Counted from the stretch's first letter, positions 52,146 to 61,948 are shown. The stretch: 64,000 nucleotides of DNA from Tenacibaculum sp. M341 (GCF_004337695.1 NZ_SJXJ01000017.1:27837-91836), one strand, 5' to 3'. Notes: generated by a model not told the origin, from the letters alone. Program-made: numbers and translations.

Positions 52146-52670
52146 TTATGAGATAGTTTTAATCTCTCTGGTAATCCAACCAAATACATTTCTTTTTTTT
52201 GAGGCTAGGTAGAATATATTAAATCGACCAATGATAAGTTTATTTTTTTCAGGATTCTCTAATGTAGCTTTAAAATTGAGAGTTTTTGATCGTATAAAGT
52301 CAAATTCAATTTTTTTAATAACAGCATTCTCCAAATAATCACGATTGGTAGAGTCTTTAAAAATTATAAATTGATTTTCGTCAATTAAAATTCTTTTATC
52401 GATCTGTTTTGAAAAACTAAAATCAGGAATGTCAGTAATTGTAATTAGAAAGTTACTGTCTATTATTTTTTTATGTTGATATATTCTTTCTCCTTTTATG
52501 TTTATTATCCCTAAATTATTACCGATTTTGATAGGAGCAGTAGAGGTAATAGAATCAAATGTTATTTTTTGAGATGAAATAACTTGTTTGTTATTAAATA
52601 AAATTATCTTATATGGCTTTGTGAAATAGATTGATATCGATAATAATATTGCTGATAATATTGTTTTCAT
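52146..52670 (-). CDS. Exported protein of unknown function
   Basis: 174 aa with an N-terminal hydrophobic signal (MKTILSAILLSISIYFTKPY). Beta-rich, no family recognised. It is on the same strand as the DUF4132 pair but 119 bp upstream of it and 68 bp downstream of topB, so it is probably separately transcribed. Confidence 0.5.
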   Translation of the reverse strand: MKTILSAILLSISIYFTKPYKIILFNNKQVISSQKITFDSITSTAPIKIGNNLGIINIKGERIYQHKKIIDSNFLITITDIPDFSFSKQIDKRILIDENQFIIFKDSTNRDYLENAVIKKIEFDFIRSKTLNFKATLENPEKNKLIIGRFNIFYLASKKRNVFGWITREIKTIS

Positions 52671-52738
52671 AACTGTAATTTTTAATCTTTACTATAGTCT
52701 GATTAAAAATAAGCAATAATTATTGCAATACTATGTAT

Positions 52739-55078
52739 TTAATGATTTTCAGTTAAAATTTGGTATACTAAATCTTTAGTTAATGGTTGTCCGGCAGCTA
52801 ATTCCTTAATTTTGGCAAAAGGAAAAACAAATGTACACCCGTTTTTATGTTCAGAACACCCATAAGCAGTTTTACCTTTTAAAATGGTTCCTTTATTACA
52901 TTTTGGACATGTAATTTTATCAGAATTGGAATCCGTACTTGACTGATTTTGAACTGACGTTTTTTGTACAGCTGATGCTTTCGGTTCTAATTTTAATTTG
53001 AAATTGTCATCAAAACGAATTAAACCTTCAATTTTTCCATTGTCAGTTTTCCAACCTTTTAAGTTTGTTGTACTGCCTTTTTCTAATAATCTGATGTATT
53101 GATTCTCGGAAATCTTCTTTTCTAAAAAAGAAAAAGGTAATTTTAAATCACAACCATTTTTAAAGTTAGAACAACCATAGGCACTACTTCCTTTAAGAAG
53201 TTTACCTTGTTTACATTTAGGACATTCTTTGCCTACAATTGTTTTTTTAGTCGTTTTCTTCTTTTTTGTTTCAGTGGTATTTACAGCTACATTATTTTCA
53301 GCAGATAAACGAACTGTTTTTTTACTAGATCTAACTTCATAAACCAATTGATCTACCATTCTTTTCATCTGATTAATGAAGGTAGCAGCATGGTAATCAC
53401 CGCGTTCAATTTCTTTTAATCGTTTTTCCCATAGACCAGTTAATTCGGCAGACTTTAATAATTCATTATCAATTAATCCAATTAAGTCGATACCTGTTTT
53501 AGTAGGAATGATTAATTTTTTTTGACGCTCTATGTATTTTCGTTTGAATAATGTTTCAATAATACTTGCACGAGTAGAAGGTCTTCCAATACCATTTTCC
53601 TTCATCAAATCGCGCATTTCATCATCTTCTACTTGTTTACCAGCCGTTTCCATTGCTCTTAATAAACTAGCTTCTGTGTAGTTACGTGGAGGTTTGGTTT
53701 CTTTTTCTAGGAAACTAGGTTCGTGTGGACCTTTTTCTCCTTTTTCGAAGTTTGGAAGTAAACTTTGTTCTGTGTTTACTTTCTTAGGTTCTTCGTTGTA
53801 TTCAAAAACTACCCGCCATCCTTTGGTAAGAATTTCTTTACCGGTGGTTTTAAAAGAAACTTCATCAGCTTTACCAACAACAGCAGTGTTTGAAATATCA
53901 CTATCAGGATAAAAAACAGCAATAAATCTTCTTACTATGATATCGTATACTTGTTGTTGATTGTATTGTAAGTGCGTTTGTATTCCAGTTGGAATAATAG
54001 CGTGGTGATCCGTTACTTTTTTATCGTTAAAAACTCGTGATGATTTCTTTATTTTTTTACCAAGTAGAAGAGTGGTAATTTCACTATACTCAGTTAATTT
54101 TTGTAGAATTCCAGCAACTTTCGGATAAATATCATTCGGAAGAAATGTAGTATCTACCCTCGGATAGGTAACTACTTTCATTTCGTATAATTTCTGAACA
54201 ATTTTCAGTGTTTCATCCGCAGAAAATCCAAATTTATTATTACAATATACCTGTAACCCTGTTAAATCAAATAGTTTAGGAGCATAGTCTTTTCCTTTCT
54301 TTTTGGTTACAGAAACAATTTCAAAATCACTTTCTTTTACTTTATCAGCAAAAGCTTGTCCTTCTTCTTTCTTTAAAAAACGACCTTCTTCACAATTAAA
54401 AACGGTGTTTCTATAAGTGGTTTGTAGTTCCCAATAAGGTTGAGGTTTGAAATTTTGAATTTCTAAGTATCTATTTACCAACATTGCCAAGGTTGGTGTT
54501 TGAACACGACCAATAGATAGTACTTGTTTGTATCCGCCAAATTTAACGGTGTATAATCTAGTGGCATTTAACCCTAACAACCAATCGCCAATGGCACGAG
54601 AAAAACCTGCGTAGTACAGATTATTATATTTTTCGTCTTTTTCTAAGTTGTTAAAACCTTCTTTAATGGCTTCTTCTGTAAGAGAGGAAATCCAAAGACG
54701 CTGTACTTCACCCTTATATTCAGCCTGATTTATTACCCAACGCTGAATTAATTCTCCCTCTTGTCCGGCATCCCCACAGTTTATAACCACATCTGCTTTT
54801 TCAAATAATGATTTTACAATTTTAAACTGTTTTTGAATCCCGCTATCTTCGGTAACTTTCGTATTGAATTTTTCAGGAAGCATGGGAAGATTATTTAAAT
54901 CCCAGCTTTTCCAATGTGGTTTGTAATCTTTAGGTTCTAAAAGAGTACATAAATGACCAAACGTATAAGTAACCGCATAACCGTTACCTTCAAAATATCC
55001 ATCATGTTTTGTTTTAGCCCCTAAAATATTAGCAATTTCTCTTGCTACACTAGGCTTTTCGGCAATACAAACCTTCAT
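52739..55078 (-). CDS. topB: DNA topoisomerase III with C-terminal zinc ribbons
   Basis: Type IA topoisomerase that decatenates and relaxes DNA. 779 aa. TOPRIM starts MKVCIAEKPSVAREIANILG with the acidic INCGDAGQEGELIQRW. The nucleophile Tyr is in VVTYPRVDTTFLP. RVQTPTLAMLVNRYLEIQN and the ENGIGRPSTRASIIETL block follow. From ~615 there are two Cys4 ribbons (CPKCKQGKLLKGSSAYGCSN and CPKCNKGTILKGKTAYGCSE), a doubled C-terminal module. Chromosomal context, no mobilisation genes nearby. Confidence 0.95.
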   Translation of the reverse strand: MKVCIAEKPSVAREIANILGAKTKHDGYFEGNGYAVTYTFGHLCTLLEPKDYKPHWKSWDLNNLPMLPEKFNTKVTEDSGIQKQFKIVKSLFEKADVVINCGDAGQEGELIQRWVINQAEYKGEVQRLWISSLTEEAIKEGFNNLEKDEKYNNLYYAGFSRAIGDWLLGLNATRLYTVKFGGYKQVLSIGRVQTPTLAMLVNRYLEIQNFKPQPYWELQTTYRNTVFNCEEGRFLKKEEGQAFADKVKESDFEIVSVTKKKGKDYAPKLFDLTGLQVYCNNKFGFSADETLKIVQKLYEMKVVTYPRVDTTFLPNDIYPKVAGILQKLTEYSEITTLLLGKKIKKSSRVFNDKKVTDHHAIIPTGIQTHLQYNQQQVYDIIVRRFIAVFYPDSDISNTAVVGKADEVSFKTTGKEILTKGWRVVFEYNEEPKKVNTEQSLLPNFEKGEKGPHEPSFLEKETKPPRNYTEASLLRAMETAGKQVEDDEMRDLMKENGIGRPSTRASIIETLFKRKYIERQKKLIIPTKTGIDLIGLIDNELLKSAELTGLWEKRLKEIERGDYHAATFINQMKRMVDQLVYEVRSSKKTVRLSAENNVAVNTTETKKKKTTKKTIVGKECPKCKQGKLLKGSSAYGCSNFKNGCDLKLPFSFLEKKISENQYIRLLEKGSTTNLKGWKTDNGKIEGLIRFDDNFKLKLEPKASAVQKTSVQNQSSTDSNSDKITCPKCNKGTILKGKTAYGCSEHKNGCTFVFPFAKIKELAAGQPLTKDLVYQILTENH

Positions 55079-55272
55079 AGTTCCGTCATTTTTCAGCTAC
55101 GAAAATAATAAAAAGTGGTAGAATTAAATTTTATTATTTATCAACATTATACCCAATACTAATATAGCCATCATTTAATTATTTTGCTAATAAAGGTTTT
55201 TCAATCTCTTTTATAGTTTTAGTGTGCATAGATTTTTCTGTTTCTTGGTTGATTTCCTAGTATTTATTAAAA

Positions 55273-55301
55273 TTTGAATTTACTTTTTAAGTATATCTTT
55301 G
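55273..55301 (+). promoter_or_regulatory. Promoter of the AlkB-like gene
   Basis: TTTG at 55273-55276 and TATCTTTG at 55294-55301 with a 17-bp spacer. It overlaps the first codons of the longest frame (from 55299) and so supports the ATG at 55323. Confidence 0.55.
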
Positions 55302-55322
55302 TACCTGCTAAAAATATTATGC

Positions 55323-55838
55323 ATGGAAGGAATAACACTTATAGAGAGTTTTATAACAAATGATATTGAACTGTTTTGTTATTTGAAAGAGAAGGTTCAC
55401 TGGGATGAAAGAATGTCTGCTAGAAAAACAGCTAGTTATGGAGAAGCATATAATTATTCACAAATAAATTACCCGTATCAAAAGTTTACTGTAGAGTTGG
55501 AAGAAATAGTAAGAAAAATTGACGAAGTATTAGGTTTTAAACCTAATAACTGTTTAATAAATTACTATTTAGATGGTCGGCCTAAAATGGGGTTTCATTC
55601 AGATCAAACAGATATTTTGTATGAAGATACAGGAGTTGTAATTATATCTGTAGGCGAACCTCGTATTTTGAGATTTAGAAACATAGAAAATAGAGAAGTG
55701 AAAAAAGATTTTACACTCTCATCAGGATCACTTTTTTATATGACTAATGATGTTCAAGATAAATGGCAGCATGCAATTCCGAAAGCTGACACTGAAAAAG
55801 CTAGAATGAGTTTAACTTTTAGAAAGATTAAGCAATAG
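55323..55838 (+). CDS. AlkB-like 2-oxoglutarate/Fe(II) dioxygenase
   Basis: 171 aa from ATG 55323 (MEGITLIESFITNDIELF). AlkB family: substrate-side YGEAYNYSQINYP, metal ligands H-x-D in GFHSDQTDIL, third ligand His in KWQHAIPK, and the 2-oxoglutarate Arg in ARMSLTFRKI. Likely direct reversal of alkylated bases, as for AlkB; some members modify RNA or proteins. Followed 13 bp later by a lipoprotein gene. Confidence 0.88.
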   Translation: MEGITLIESFITNDIELFCYLKEKVHWDERMSARKTASYGEAYNYSQINYPYQKFTVELEEIVRKIDEVLGFKPNNCLINYYLDGRPKMGFHSDQTDILYEDTGVVIISVGEPRILRFRNIENREVKKDFTLSSGSLFYMTNDVQDKWQHAIPKADTEKARMSLTFRKIKQ

Positions 55839-55851
55839 TTAAAGTTGAAAT

Positions 55852-56490
55852 ATGAAAAATATAGTAGGATTTTTTTTATTGATGTTTGTGTTTTTTTGTT
55901 GTGAATCAAAAAGGAAAGAAACAAAAGATAATACCAAAATATTGTTTTCTGATTTTATTTACGGTAAAGAGTTTTCTTTAGATACAGTATACGATATCAA
56001 TTTATTTGCTAATAAAAGTGAGATTTTAAAAGCGATTTATAAAAGAAACACTGGTTTTACGAATATTTCAATGGTAAAAGTTGTAATAGACAGTATAGGT
56101 TATATTTTTGATATTAATTGTGTCCCAAATAATTGTTTTAGTGGTCCTTTTATTAAATCTAAGAATGAGTTGTTAGTTTATGAAGATTCTGTTGTAAAAC
56201 CTAGTTATAGTAATAGAAAAGTAAAATATTCGATTGATAGTTTAGAATATGCGTATCAAAAAGATATTTTAAATAATGGAAAAGAGTTTTATTTATCTGA
56301 TTCTCCTGAACATTTGGTATTAGGGATCGTTTTTGAGGATACTACTTCTGTAAAAAGAATGAAAAAGGTGTTGAGTAGCGTAATTAAAAGTCATCAAAAA
56401 ATAGAGGAGAAGCTCAGTTGTTCGCTTCCGTTGAATATATCAATAGATCATATTATTCCTCCTGAGCCACCACCTTTATTAGAAGAGTAG
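55852..56490 (+). CDS. Lipoprotein of unknown function
   Basis: 212 aa. Short SPII signal (MKNIVGFFLLMFVFFCCESK). No recognised family; the C-terminus is proline- and glutamate-rich (IIPPEPPPLLEE). The gap from the AlkB-like gene is 13 bp, so they share a message, but no link in function is apparent. Confidence 0.6.
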   Translation: MKNIVGFFLLMFVFFCCESKRKETKDNTKILFSDFIYGKEFSLDTVYDINLFANKSEILKAIYKRNTGFTNISMVKVVIDSIGYIFDINCVPNNCFSGPFIKSKNELLVYEDSVVKPSYSNRKVKYSIDSLEYAYQKDILNNGKEFYLSDSPEHLVLGIVFEDTTSVKRMKKVLSSVIKSHQKIEEKLSCSLPLNISIDHIIPPEPPPLLEE

Positions 56491-56504
56491 CGTTTATATA
56501 ACTA

Positions 56505-56840
56505 TTATTGGTCAACCCATTTTATATTGGTTTTGTTTTTAGGGTCTTGTAATATAAATACGGTATCATTTTTAGAAAACCAACGATAAGCTTTTGAAGG
56601 AATTCCAATTTCTTTGATTTTATATTTACCATTTACATTGAATTTTACCGTTAAATAATAACTGTAGCTTACAGGTTTTCCTCCTAAAACTTTGTCCTTT
56701 TTAACAACAATAGCTTTTGTTTTAATGCCGTTTTTGTTTAAAAAATATTGATTTATGGCAGTATAAATTGGAAATCCAATAATAAAAGAAAGTCCAATTA
56801 TTAAAGCAAAAATTTTTAGTTTATCTTCTTTTGTGTTCAA
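56505..56840 (-). CDS. Small membrane protein, DUF3592-like
   Basis: 111 aa. One membrane helix (ALIIGLSFIIGFPIYTAIN) and a beta-rich soluble part with KTKAIVVKKDKVLGGKPVSY and YLTVKFNVNGKYKIKEIG, reminiscent of DUF3592 proteins but with one helix rather than two. Convergent with the previous gene, 14 bp between stops. Confidence 0.55.
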   Translation of the reverse strand: MNTKEDKLKIFALIIGLSFIIGFPIYTAINQYFLNKNGIKTKAIVVKKDKVLGGKPVSYSYYLTVKFNVNGKYKIKEIGIPSKAYRWFSKNDTVFILQDPKNKTNIKWVDQ

Positions 56841-56885
56841 TAGAGAAATAAAGATTTAATTTATTGAGGGTTATAATATAGTTTA

Positions 56886-56918
56886 TTAAAAAACGGTTTG
56901 AAAGTAAACTCAAACCGC
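56886..56918 (-). terminator. Terminator of the S37 peptidase gene
   Basis: On the minus strand CGGTTTGA-N8-TCAAACCG followed by TTTTTTAAT, 12 bp past the stop. Confidence 0.85.
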
Positions 56919-56928
56919 GATTAGTTTT

Positions 56929-58227
56929 TTAGTTAGCTGGAATTTTTATTGAAAGCCATTTTTCAAGTGTTGAAATTAATCTACTCTTTTCATCAGGAGT
57001 CATTGATTTAATTCTAGCATTTCCATGGTGTTTTCCTTTCAATATAAACCATTCTGCATCTACATTATTATTTTCAGGAACAGCTGTGGCTGACCAAGTA
57101 TCAATTTCTCCATAAATGTATATGAATTTATTTCCATTTTTTTGTAGCCAAAGTTCAGTGTCTTTTAAAAGAGTTTCATTAAAAGTATTGTTAAATTGAG
57201 CCAACTGTGATGGAATGAAAAGTGCCATTGGATTTTTATCGGTAGGTAGGTCTTTTAAGTATTCCTTAAACTTACTTGTTTCATATCCATAATATCCCAT
57301 TTCTGTAGCAGCCTGATAATAATGTGAACTATAATGCCAAACAGAGCGATCACTAAAAAATGTAAGATCGGATGTATTTATCAAATAATCGGTTAATTCT
57401 TCTATTGTAGCTGCTTCAGTTGGTATGCTATTACAATCATAACCCCATTGCCAAAACGAAAAAGGATATTCCATTACAGCATATTCGAAAGCTTCACCAA
57501 AAGACACAAATTGATATTGTGCTCTAGCTCCTTTGCTGTAAAATTTTAATAATGGTAATATTTTGTCTCTGTTTTTTAAAACTCGTATCTGAAAATCGGT
57601 TATTTTCTTTCTGCATTCATCAGTACCTACTGTGCTTAGGAAATCATAGATTCTTTTGTCTTCATATGAATTGTTTAAAGGAGCTACATAAGGAACGCTG
57701 ACATCAACATCATTTGGATAAAAATATCTGTAAAATATGGTGGTTGAACCTCCTTTACTGATTCCTGTGCTGATCCATTTTTTTTGATAAATAGTAGCAA
57801 ATAGTTGTTTTATTTTATGAAGATCGGCAGTAGCTTGCTTCAGATTTAAAAAAGTGAAATCCGGAGATTCTGGTATGCTATTACCAAAGTAACGATGCTC
57901 AACCATTATTTGATTAGATTGTAAAAGTTCAGTCAATTCTGACATTCTGTTTCTACCAGCATTGTATCCTGAAGTAACCATTACGGTTGGTTGCTGAAAT
58001 CCTTTGTGCGATAGATATACTTTTTGATTGAAATATCCTTTACTAGCATCAGAATGATCTACAGGTTGCTTTACAAGCAATTCATATATTTCATAATTAT
58101 TTTTTTCTTTTATTTTCTTAAAAGTGATGTCAGAAATTTCTGAAAGCACTGAGGCTATTGAGTTTTCTTGTGCCTGATTATTAAAAGAAACAAATAAGAG
58201 TAGTACTAAAAAATAGATTTTTTTCAT
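56929..58227 (-). CDS. S37-family serine aminopeptidase (tripeptidyl peptidase type)
   Basis: 432 aa. Signal peptide ending at NNQAQ. Nucleophile Ser in TGISKGGSTTIFYRYFYP near residue 152, an Asp-containing IYIYGEIDTWSATAVPE near residue 374 and His in LKGKHHGNARIKSM near residue 400 complete the triad, matching the S37 (PS-10) family. HRYFGNSIPESPDF near residue 110 is another family block. It should clip N-terminal peptides in the periplasm or outside. Terminator just downstream. Confidence 0.88.
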   Translation of the reverse strand: MKKIYFLVLLLFVSFNNQAQENSIASVLSEISDITFKKIKEKNNYEIYELLVKQPVDHSDASKGYFNQKVYLSHKGFQQPTVMVTSGYNAGRNRMSELTELLQSNQIMVEHRYFGNSIPESPDFTFLNLKQATADLHKIKQLFATIYQKKWISTGISKGGSTTIFYRYFYPNDVDVSVPYVAPLNNSYEDKRIYDFLSTVGTDECRKKITDFQIRVLKNRDKILPLLKFYSKGARAQYQFVSFGEAFEYAVMEYPFSFWQWGYDCNSIPTEAATIEELTDYLINTSDLTFFSDRSVWHYSSHYYQAATEMGYYGYETSKFKEYLKDLPTDKNPMALFIPSQLAQFNNTFNETLLKDTELWLQKNGNKFIYIYGEIDTWSATAVPENNNVDAEWFILKGKHHGNARIKSMTPDEKSRLISTLEKWLSIKIPAN

Positions 58228-58315
58228 AAATATAAAATGAAATATTTTGAGCTGATAAATTTAGGAATTAGTTATAACTTTTTAATAAAGTAAACTTTGC
58301 TAGTGTGATTTGTGT

Positions 58316-58882
58316 TTATTCTTTATCGAGAAATTGATGATAGTTTTCAATTTTGTTTTTAAGTCGATTAGCTAAATAGGAGTTTCCATCTTTTAAATGA
58401 TCATAAATCATAGTAGCTTCAGCAATATATTTTTCTTTTTTATCATTATTCCAGTAGAAGGGAGGATGGTAAAGATTACAAATTCGATCTGCCATTTTAA
58501 CAGCCCAAACCTCTTTTGGTTGTTTTTTGATTCTTTCTAAACTATCAAGCATCATTTCCTTTTTACTAGACAGACTTTCATTTTTGGTAAGTGCAGCTAC
58601 ACCATTGGCTATTTGTTCACCAAAAATTTCTTTAGCTTTATTGTAATTAAAATCAGTATCTTCTATGGTGTCATGTAGCACTGCACAATGCATGGCTAAA
58701 TCAGTATCAAAATCTTCACTTATATTGGAAGCATTCAATACCTCAAAAACAACACTTCCAATGTGGTTGATGTATTCTACTTTTTCGCCTTCTTTTACAC
58801 CACCATATTTTTGACCATCGTGTAATTTTGAAGCCAGTTGCCAAGCATCTTGTAATTTATCTATAGACCATTTTTTATTCAT
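58316..58882 (-). CDS. HD-domain hydrolase of the SpoT/Mesh1 (alarmone hydrolase) type
   Basis: 188 aa. HD motif pattern: HDGQKYGG, EYINHIGSVVFEVL, CAVLHDTIEDTDFNY, AVKMADRICNLYHPP. This is the metal-binding set of (p)ppGpp hydrolase domains of RelA/SpoT and small alarmone hydrolases (Mesh1). No synthetase domain is attached. The true substrate could be ppGpp or another nucleotide such as NADPH, as reported for Mesh1. Confidence 0.8.
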   Translation of the reverse strand: MNKKWSIDKLQDAWQLASKLHDGQKYGGVKEGEKVEYINHIGSVVFEVLNASNISEDFDTDLAMHCAVLHDTIEDTDFNYNKAKEIFGEQIANGVAALTKNESLSSKKEMMLDSLERIKKQPKEVWAVKMADRICNLYHPPFYWNNDKKEKYIAEATMIYDHLKDGNSYLANRLKNKIENYHQFLDKE

Positions 58883-58932
58883 AATTGTTTTCTTTTAAAA
58901 GATTTAGCATTTAAGAAAAATCTAATTTAGGC

Positions 58933-59020
58933 TTATTTATTGTCCCATTCAATATCGTAACCAACTTCACCCTCTTCAATTTCTCCGACTTTAAAACCTA
59001 AAATTTCGGTTGCTATTTGT
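58933..59020 (-). pseudogene. Possible 3' remnant of a decayed gene
   Basis: A minus-strand frame with no start reads FKQIATEILGFKVGEIEEGE and on to EWDNK with a TAA at 58933. It has normal protein-like composition and lies in a different frame immediately after the stop of the zinc-ribbon gene. It may be the cut-off tail of a lost gene, or the zinc-ribbon protein may have been frameshifted near its end. Confidence 0.3.
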
Positions 59021-59254
59021 TTAAAATAAATAAATCAAGCACATACTAAGTAATGAGACAGACGATATTGTTATCCCTAAAAAAATAGCACATCCTGCAC
59101 TTAAGCAACCAGCAGTTTTACCCACACCATCAACAATATCAAGACTATTTCCAATAATAGAAGAGCTATTACTAAGATCATATCCGCAATTAACGCATGT
59201 TTTTGCGGTATCACTTACCTTGTGTCCACACTCTTTACATTTAATTAAAGCCAT
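59021..59254 (-). CDS. Zinc-ribbon membrane protein
   Basis: 77 aa. N-terminal zinc ribbon with two CxxC pairs (KCKECGHKVSD and TCVNCGYDL), then a linker and a C-terminal membrane helix (GCAIFLGITISSVSLLSMCL). Such small zinc-ribbon plus membrane proteins are widespread and mostly uncharacterised. The end of its frame abuts a possible gene remnant in another frame. Confidence 0.65.
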   Translation of the reverse strand: MALIKCKECGHKVSDTAKTCVNCGYDLSNSSSIIGNSLDIVDGVGKTAGCLSAGCAIFLGITISSVSLLSMCLIYLF

Positions 59255-59276
59255 GTTTTTTAATTTTATTCTAATT

Positions 59277-60137
59277 TTACAACTGAAACTGTTCTACATT
59301 ATACCCTTTATTTTTAAGTTTTGAAAGTAATCCATCTTCACCATGAAGGTGTAATGCACCAACAATTACAAATTCTACTTTTTTATCAGATAAAAAGCCT
59401 TCTATTTTTGGAAGCCAATTGTTATTTCTTTCTACTAATAAGGATTCATAAATACTTGGAAACTCAGTTTTCATGTCTTTTAATTGCTTTTTCATAGTTT
59501 TAGAAGTACCATCTCTCCAAGTTGAAATTAAATCTGATAAGTGCTTTTGCATATTCTTAAAGTCTTTTAAAGAATATTTTACAAAGTTATCTTCATCACC
59601 TTCTCCCATGGATGTTAGTACTTCTAGTTGTTTGTCTACAGATTCTAAATAAGAAAGTTCTTTTTCATTTTCTTTAGATTTAGAAAAGAAATATTTGTCT
59701 ACACCTTGTGATGACATTCCTGATTTTTGCATTTTTAGCATTGTTAATGTTAAAACAATCATAGAAGGTTTAAATTTTCCCATGTTTGCTAACGGTAATG
59801 ATACTTTTGACGCTTCGGCTTCTAAAAGTTTATATACGTCATCGCTAATTAAATCTTTTAAAGTTTTATCTCCTTTAATAATACTTTTCATCATTAATGA
59901 TTGTGCAACTTGTGGATCTTCTAGTTTTGAAATATCAGTTTCAAATACCACTTTTTTAGCGTTTTTAAAAGCAGCGTCAAACTCACTAGGTAAAGGATAA
60001 TCACTAGGTCTTAATATGTGAACAGAGCCTCCAAGGTATAATTCTTTTCCATCTTTGCTAACTTTCCAAATAGAAGTTTGTGCAAATGCAGCTAATATAA
60101 GTAAGTTGAAGATTAAAGTGAGTTGTAATTTTTTCAT
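59277..60137 (-). CDS. TraB/GumN family protein
   Basis: 286 aa. Signal peptide 1-19 (LLILAAFAQ). Two conserved motifs: YLGGSVHILRPSDYPLP near residue 35 and VIVGALHLHGEDGLL near residue 257, the GxxH pair of the TraB/GumN (Tiki-like) family. Metal-dependent protease activity has been shown for the animal Tiki relatives; in bacteria the role is unknown. Confidence 0.85.
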   Translation of the reverse strand: MKKLQLTLIFNLLILAAFAQTSIWKVSKDGKELYLGGSVHILRPSDYPLPSEFDAAFKNAKKVVFETDISKLEDPQVAQSLMMKSIIKGDKTLKDLISDDVYKLLEAEASKVSLPLANMGKFKPSMIVLTLTMLKMQKSGMSSQGVDKYFFSKSKENEKELSYLESVDKQLEVLTSMGEGDEDNFVKYSLKDFKNMQKHLSDLISTWRDGTSKTMKKQLKDMKTEFPSIYESLLVERNNNWLPKIEGFLSDKKVEFVIVGALHLHGEDGLLSKLKNKGYNVEQFQL

Positions 60138-60183
60138 ATTATTTTAGGTTGTTTGTGTTTTAGTTTTAAATGAAACTTTTTAT

Positions 60184-60819
60184 CTATTGTAAGTTTAGGT
60201 TTTTTGAGACCTCTTTAAATGAACTAATTTTTTCATTATCTCCTAGTTCTAAAAGGTGATCTAATATAGTTTTTACTAAATCTGATGGTAATTTAACTAT
60301 TTCATTTTTTCTTTTTTCATAAAAATCTCCTGAGGAAAAAAATCTAGCCATACCATGTTTTTGTTCTTCAGATAAGTTAGAAATATTATCAACTATCAGT
60401 AGTTTTTTTGTCTCGAATTTTAGAAGTACTTCATGAGGTATTAATTCAATAACAGGGAATCCATTCCAAGAAGTAAATCCACAACCATAAAGATTGTACA
60501 TTTCTAAAATTAAATCGTTTTCATTTGGAATTTCTTTAATTAGTTCAGAATAGATTTTATCATAATCGAATATGTAATCATTATTGATAGCGTTAATAAT
60601 AGCTTGTGGAGATTTATCAGTCCAATTCTTAAACTCAATTTGATACTTTTCTTCTCTAATTAAAGCTTCGTTGTATTCAATTAAAGGTTTTTCAATACCT
60701 AAATTATTAAACCATTCTAGTAGAGCAACATGATCTTTTAATTCTGCATCATCTTTCCATTTTTCTTTCCATCTAATATGGGTTTTAGCTATATATTCAA
60801 TTTGGTGTTTTTTTACCAT
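60184..60819 (-). CDS. Protein of unknown function
   Basis: 211 aa, soluble, acidic. No family recognised. Overlaps the upstream gene by 23 bp, so the two are translated from one message. Length and lack of conserved motifs resemble orphan immunity-type proteins, but this is a guess. Confidence 0.55.
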   Translation of the reverse strand: MVKKHQIEYIAKTHIRWKEKWKDDAELKDHVALLEWFNNLGIEKPLIEYNEALIREEKYQIEFKNWTDKSPQAIINAINNDYIFDYDKIYSELIKEIPNENDLILEMYNLYGCGFTSWNGFPVIELIPHEVLLKFETKKLLIVDNISNLSEEQKHGMARFFSSGDFYEKRKNEIVKLPSDLVKTILDHLLELGDNEKISSFKEVSKNLNLQ

Positions 60820-61165
60820 CTTTAGTTATAAAATTAAAGAAAAAGTCACCTCCGTCTAAAATATGACCAAATAAATCTGTTTTTATTTCAAGTTTTTTTC
60901 CAATAGTTTTAATACCCTGTCTAGTATTTGTACTATAAACTATTGGATACTCAATTTTTCCATTTTTTATAGATCTTTCGGATATTGTAAGCTTATCAGT
61001 TTTTTCAATTAGTTTTTCTAAATCTAGAGGTTTTGGTGAGGGAAGTTTACTGTTGTAGAATTCCATAACTTCTGGGCTAACAAGTGTTTTACTTCCGTTT
61101 TTTTCAATTAGAGTCCATTCCTTTTTTTTCTTAAAAAAATCGGTAATCCAATTTATTATTTTCAT
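60797..61165 (-). CDS. Protein of unknown function
   Basis: 122 aa. Basic start (MKIINWITDFFKKKKEWTLI) and no signal. A beta-rich core (IVYSTNTRQGIKTIGKKLEI). No family recognised. First gene of a pair with 60184-60819. Confidence 0.55.
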   Translation of the reverse strand: MKIINWITDFFKKKKEWTLIEKNGSKTLVSPEVMEFYNSKLPSPKPLDLEKLIEKTDKLTISERSIKNGKIEYPIVYSTNTRQGIKTIGKKLEIKTDLFGHILDGGDFFFNFITKDGKKTPN

Positions 61166-61279
61166 AGTTTTTAATTTCAGTAATTATGTTTTTTTTACCA
61201 CAAAGTTAATTAAAAAGAAGAAAAGCGATTTTTAAGTGTATTCAAATGAATAAAATAGAGGAGAACAAGTTTAAATATT

Positions 61280-61948
61280 CTAAGATTTACGAATCATATA
61301 AACTCCAATCCAAATAAACCAAACAATTTGAGAAACTCCGAATATTTCTGTAAAAATATCCAAAGGATAAACAGACAAAATTCCTGAAAGACCTACTATA
61401 CAACCAAGAATATTTAAAGATTTAGTGAATATATCATTCTTCAAAGCAAAAACACTGATCAGTAGTACCCAAATACCTCCGACAATTTCATTACCACCAC
61501 CGAGGTCTTTGGTAATAATACTAACGCTAGACCAAATTAGCATAGTGTTTTCGGGAGTATTGGCATTGTTAGTAACAACATGGTGTAAACCAATATTAGA
61601 AATCATTCCGCAAGCAATGACAAGCCCCACCCATAAGATTCCAAAAGAAAAAGTCAATTTAGATAAAGCTGGATGATAAGTTTTTAATCGTTGGTGAATA
61701 GCTACCACCAGAATAGCTAAAAGTATTCCGAATAAAATATAGCTAATAAAATTTAGAATAGATAACGTATTATAATTGTTAGTTAAGAAGTTTAATTTTT
61801 CGTTTGCAGAAGCATTTACGCTAGGAAATACTATAATACCTCCATAAAAAATAAAGGCTGTAATGTATATAAAAACTTCTAAAATGGCACAAATGCTCTC
61901 AATTTTCTGTAGTTTGCTTAATTCGTTTATTGATAATTTGTCTAACAA
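61280..61948 (-). CDS. DUF4386 integral membrane protein
   Basis: 222 aa with about six membrane helices. Family features include VVAIHQRLKTYHPALSKLTF and DLGGGNEIVGGIWVLLISVF. DUF4386 proteins are of unknown function. Divergent from the IS200 element. Confidence 0.78.
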   Translation of the reverse strand: MLDKLSINELSKLQKIESICAILEVFIYITAFIFYGGIIVFPSVNASANEKLNFLTNNYNTLSILNFISYILFGILLAILVVAIHQRLKTYHPALSKLTFSFGILWVGLVIACGMISNIGLHHVVTNNANTPENTMLIWSSVSIITKDLGGGNEIVGGIWVLLISVFALKNDIFTKSLNILGCIVGLSGILSVYPLDIFTEIFGVSQIVWFIWIGVYMIRKS

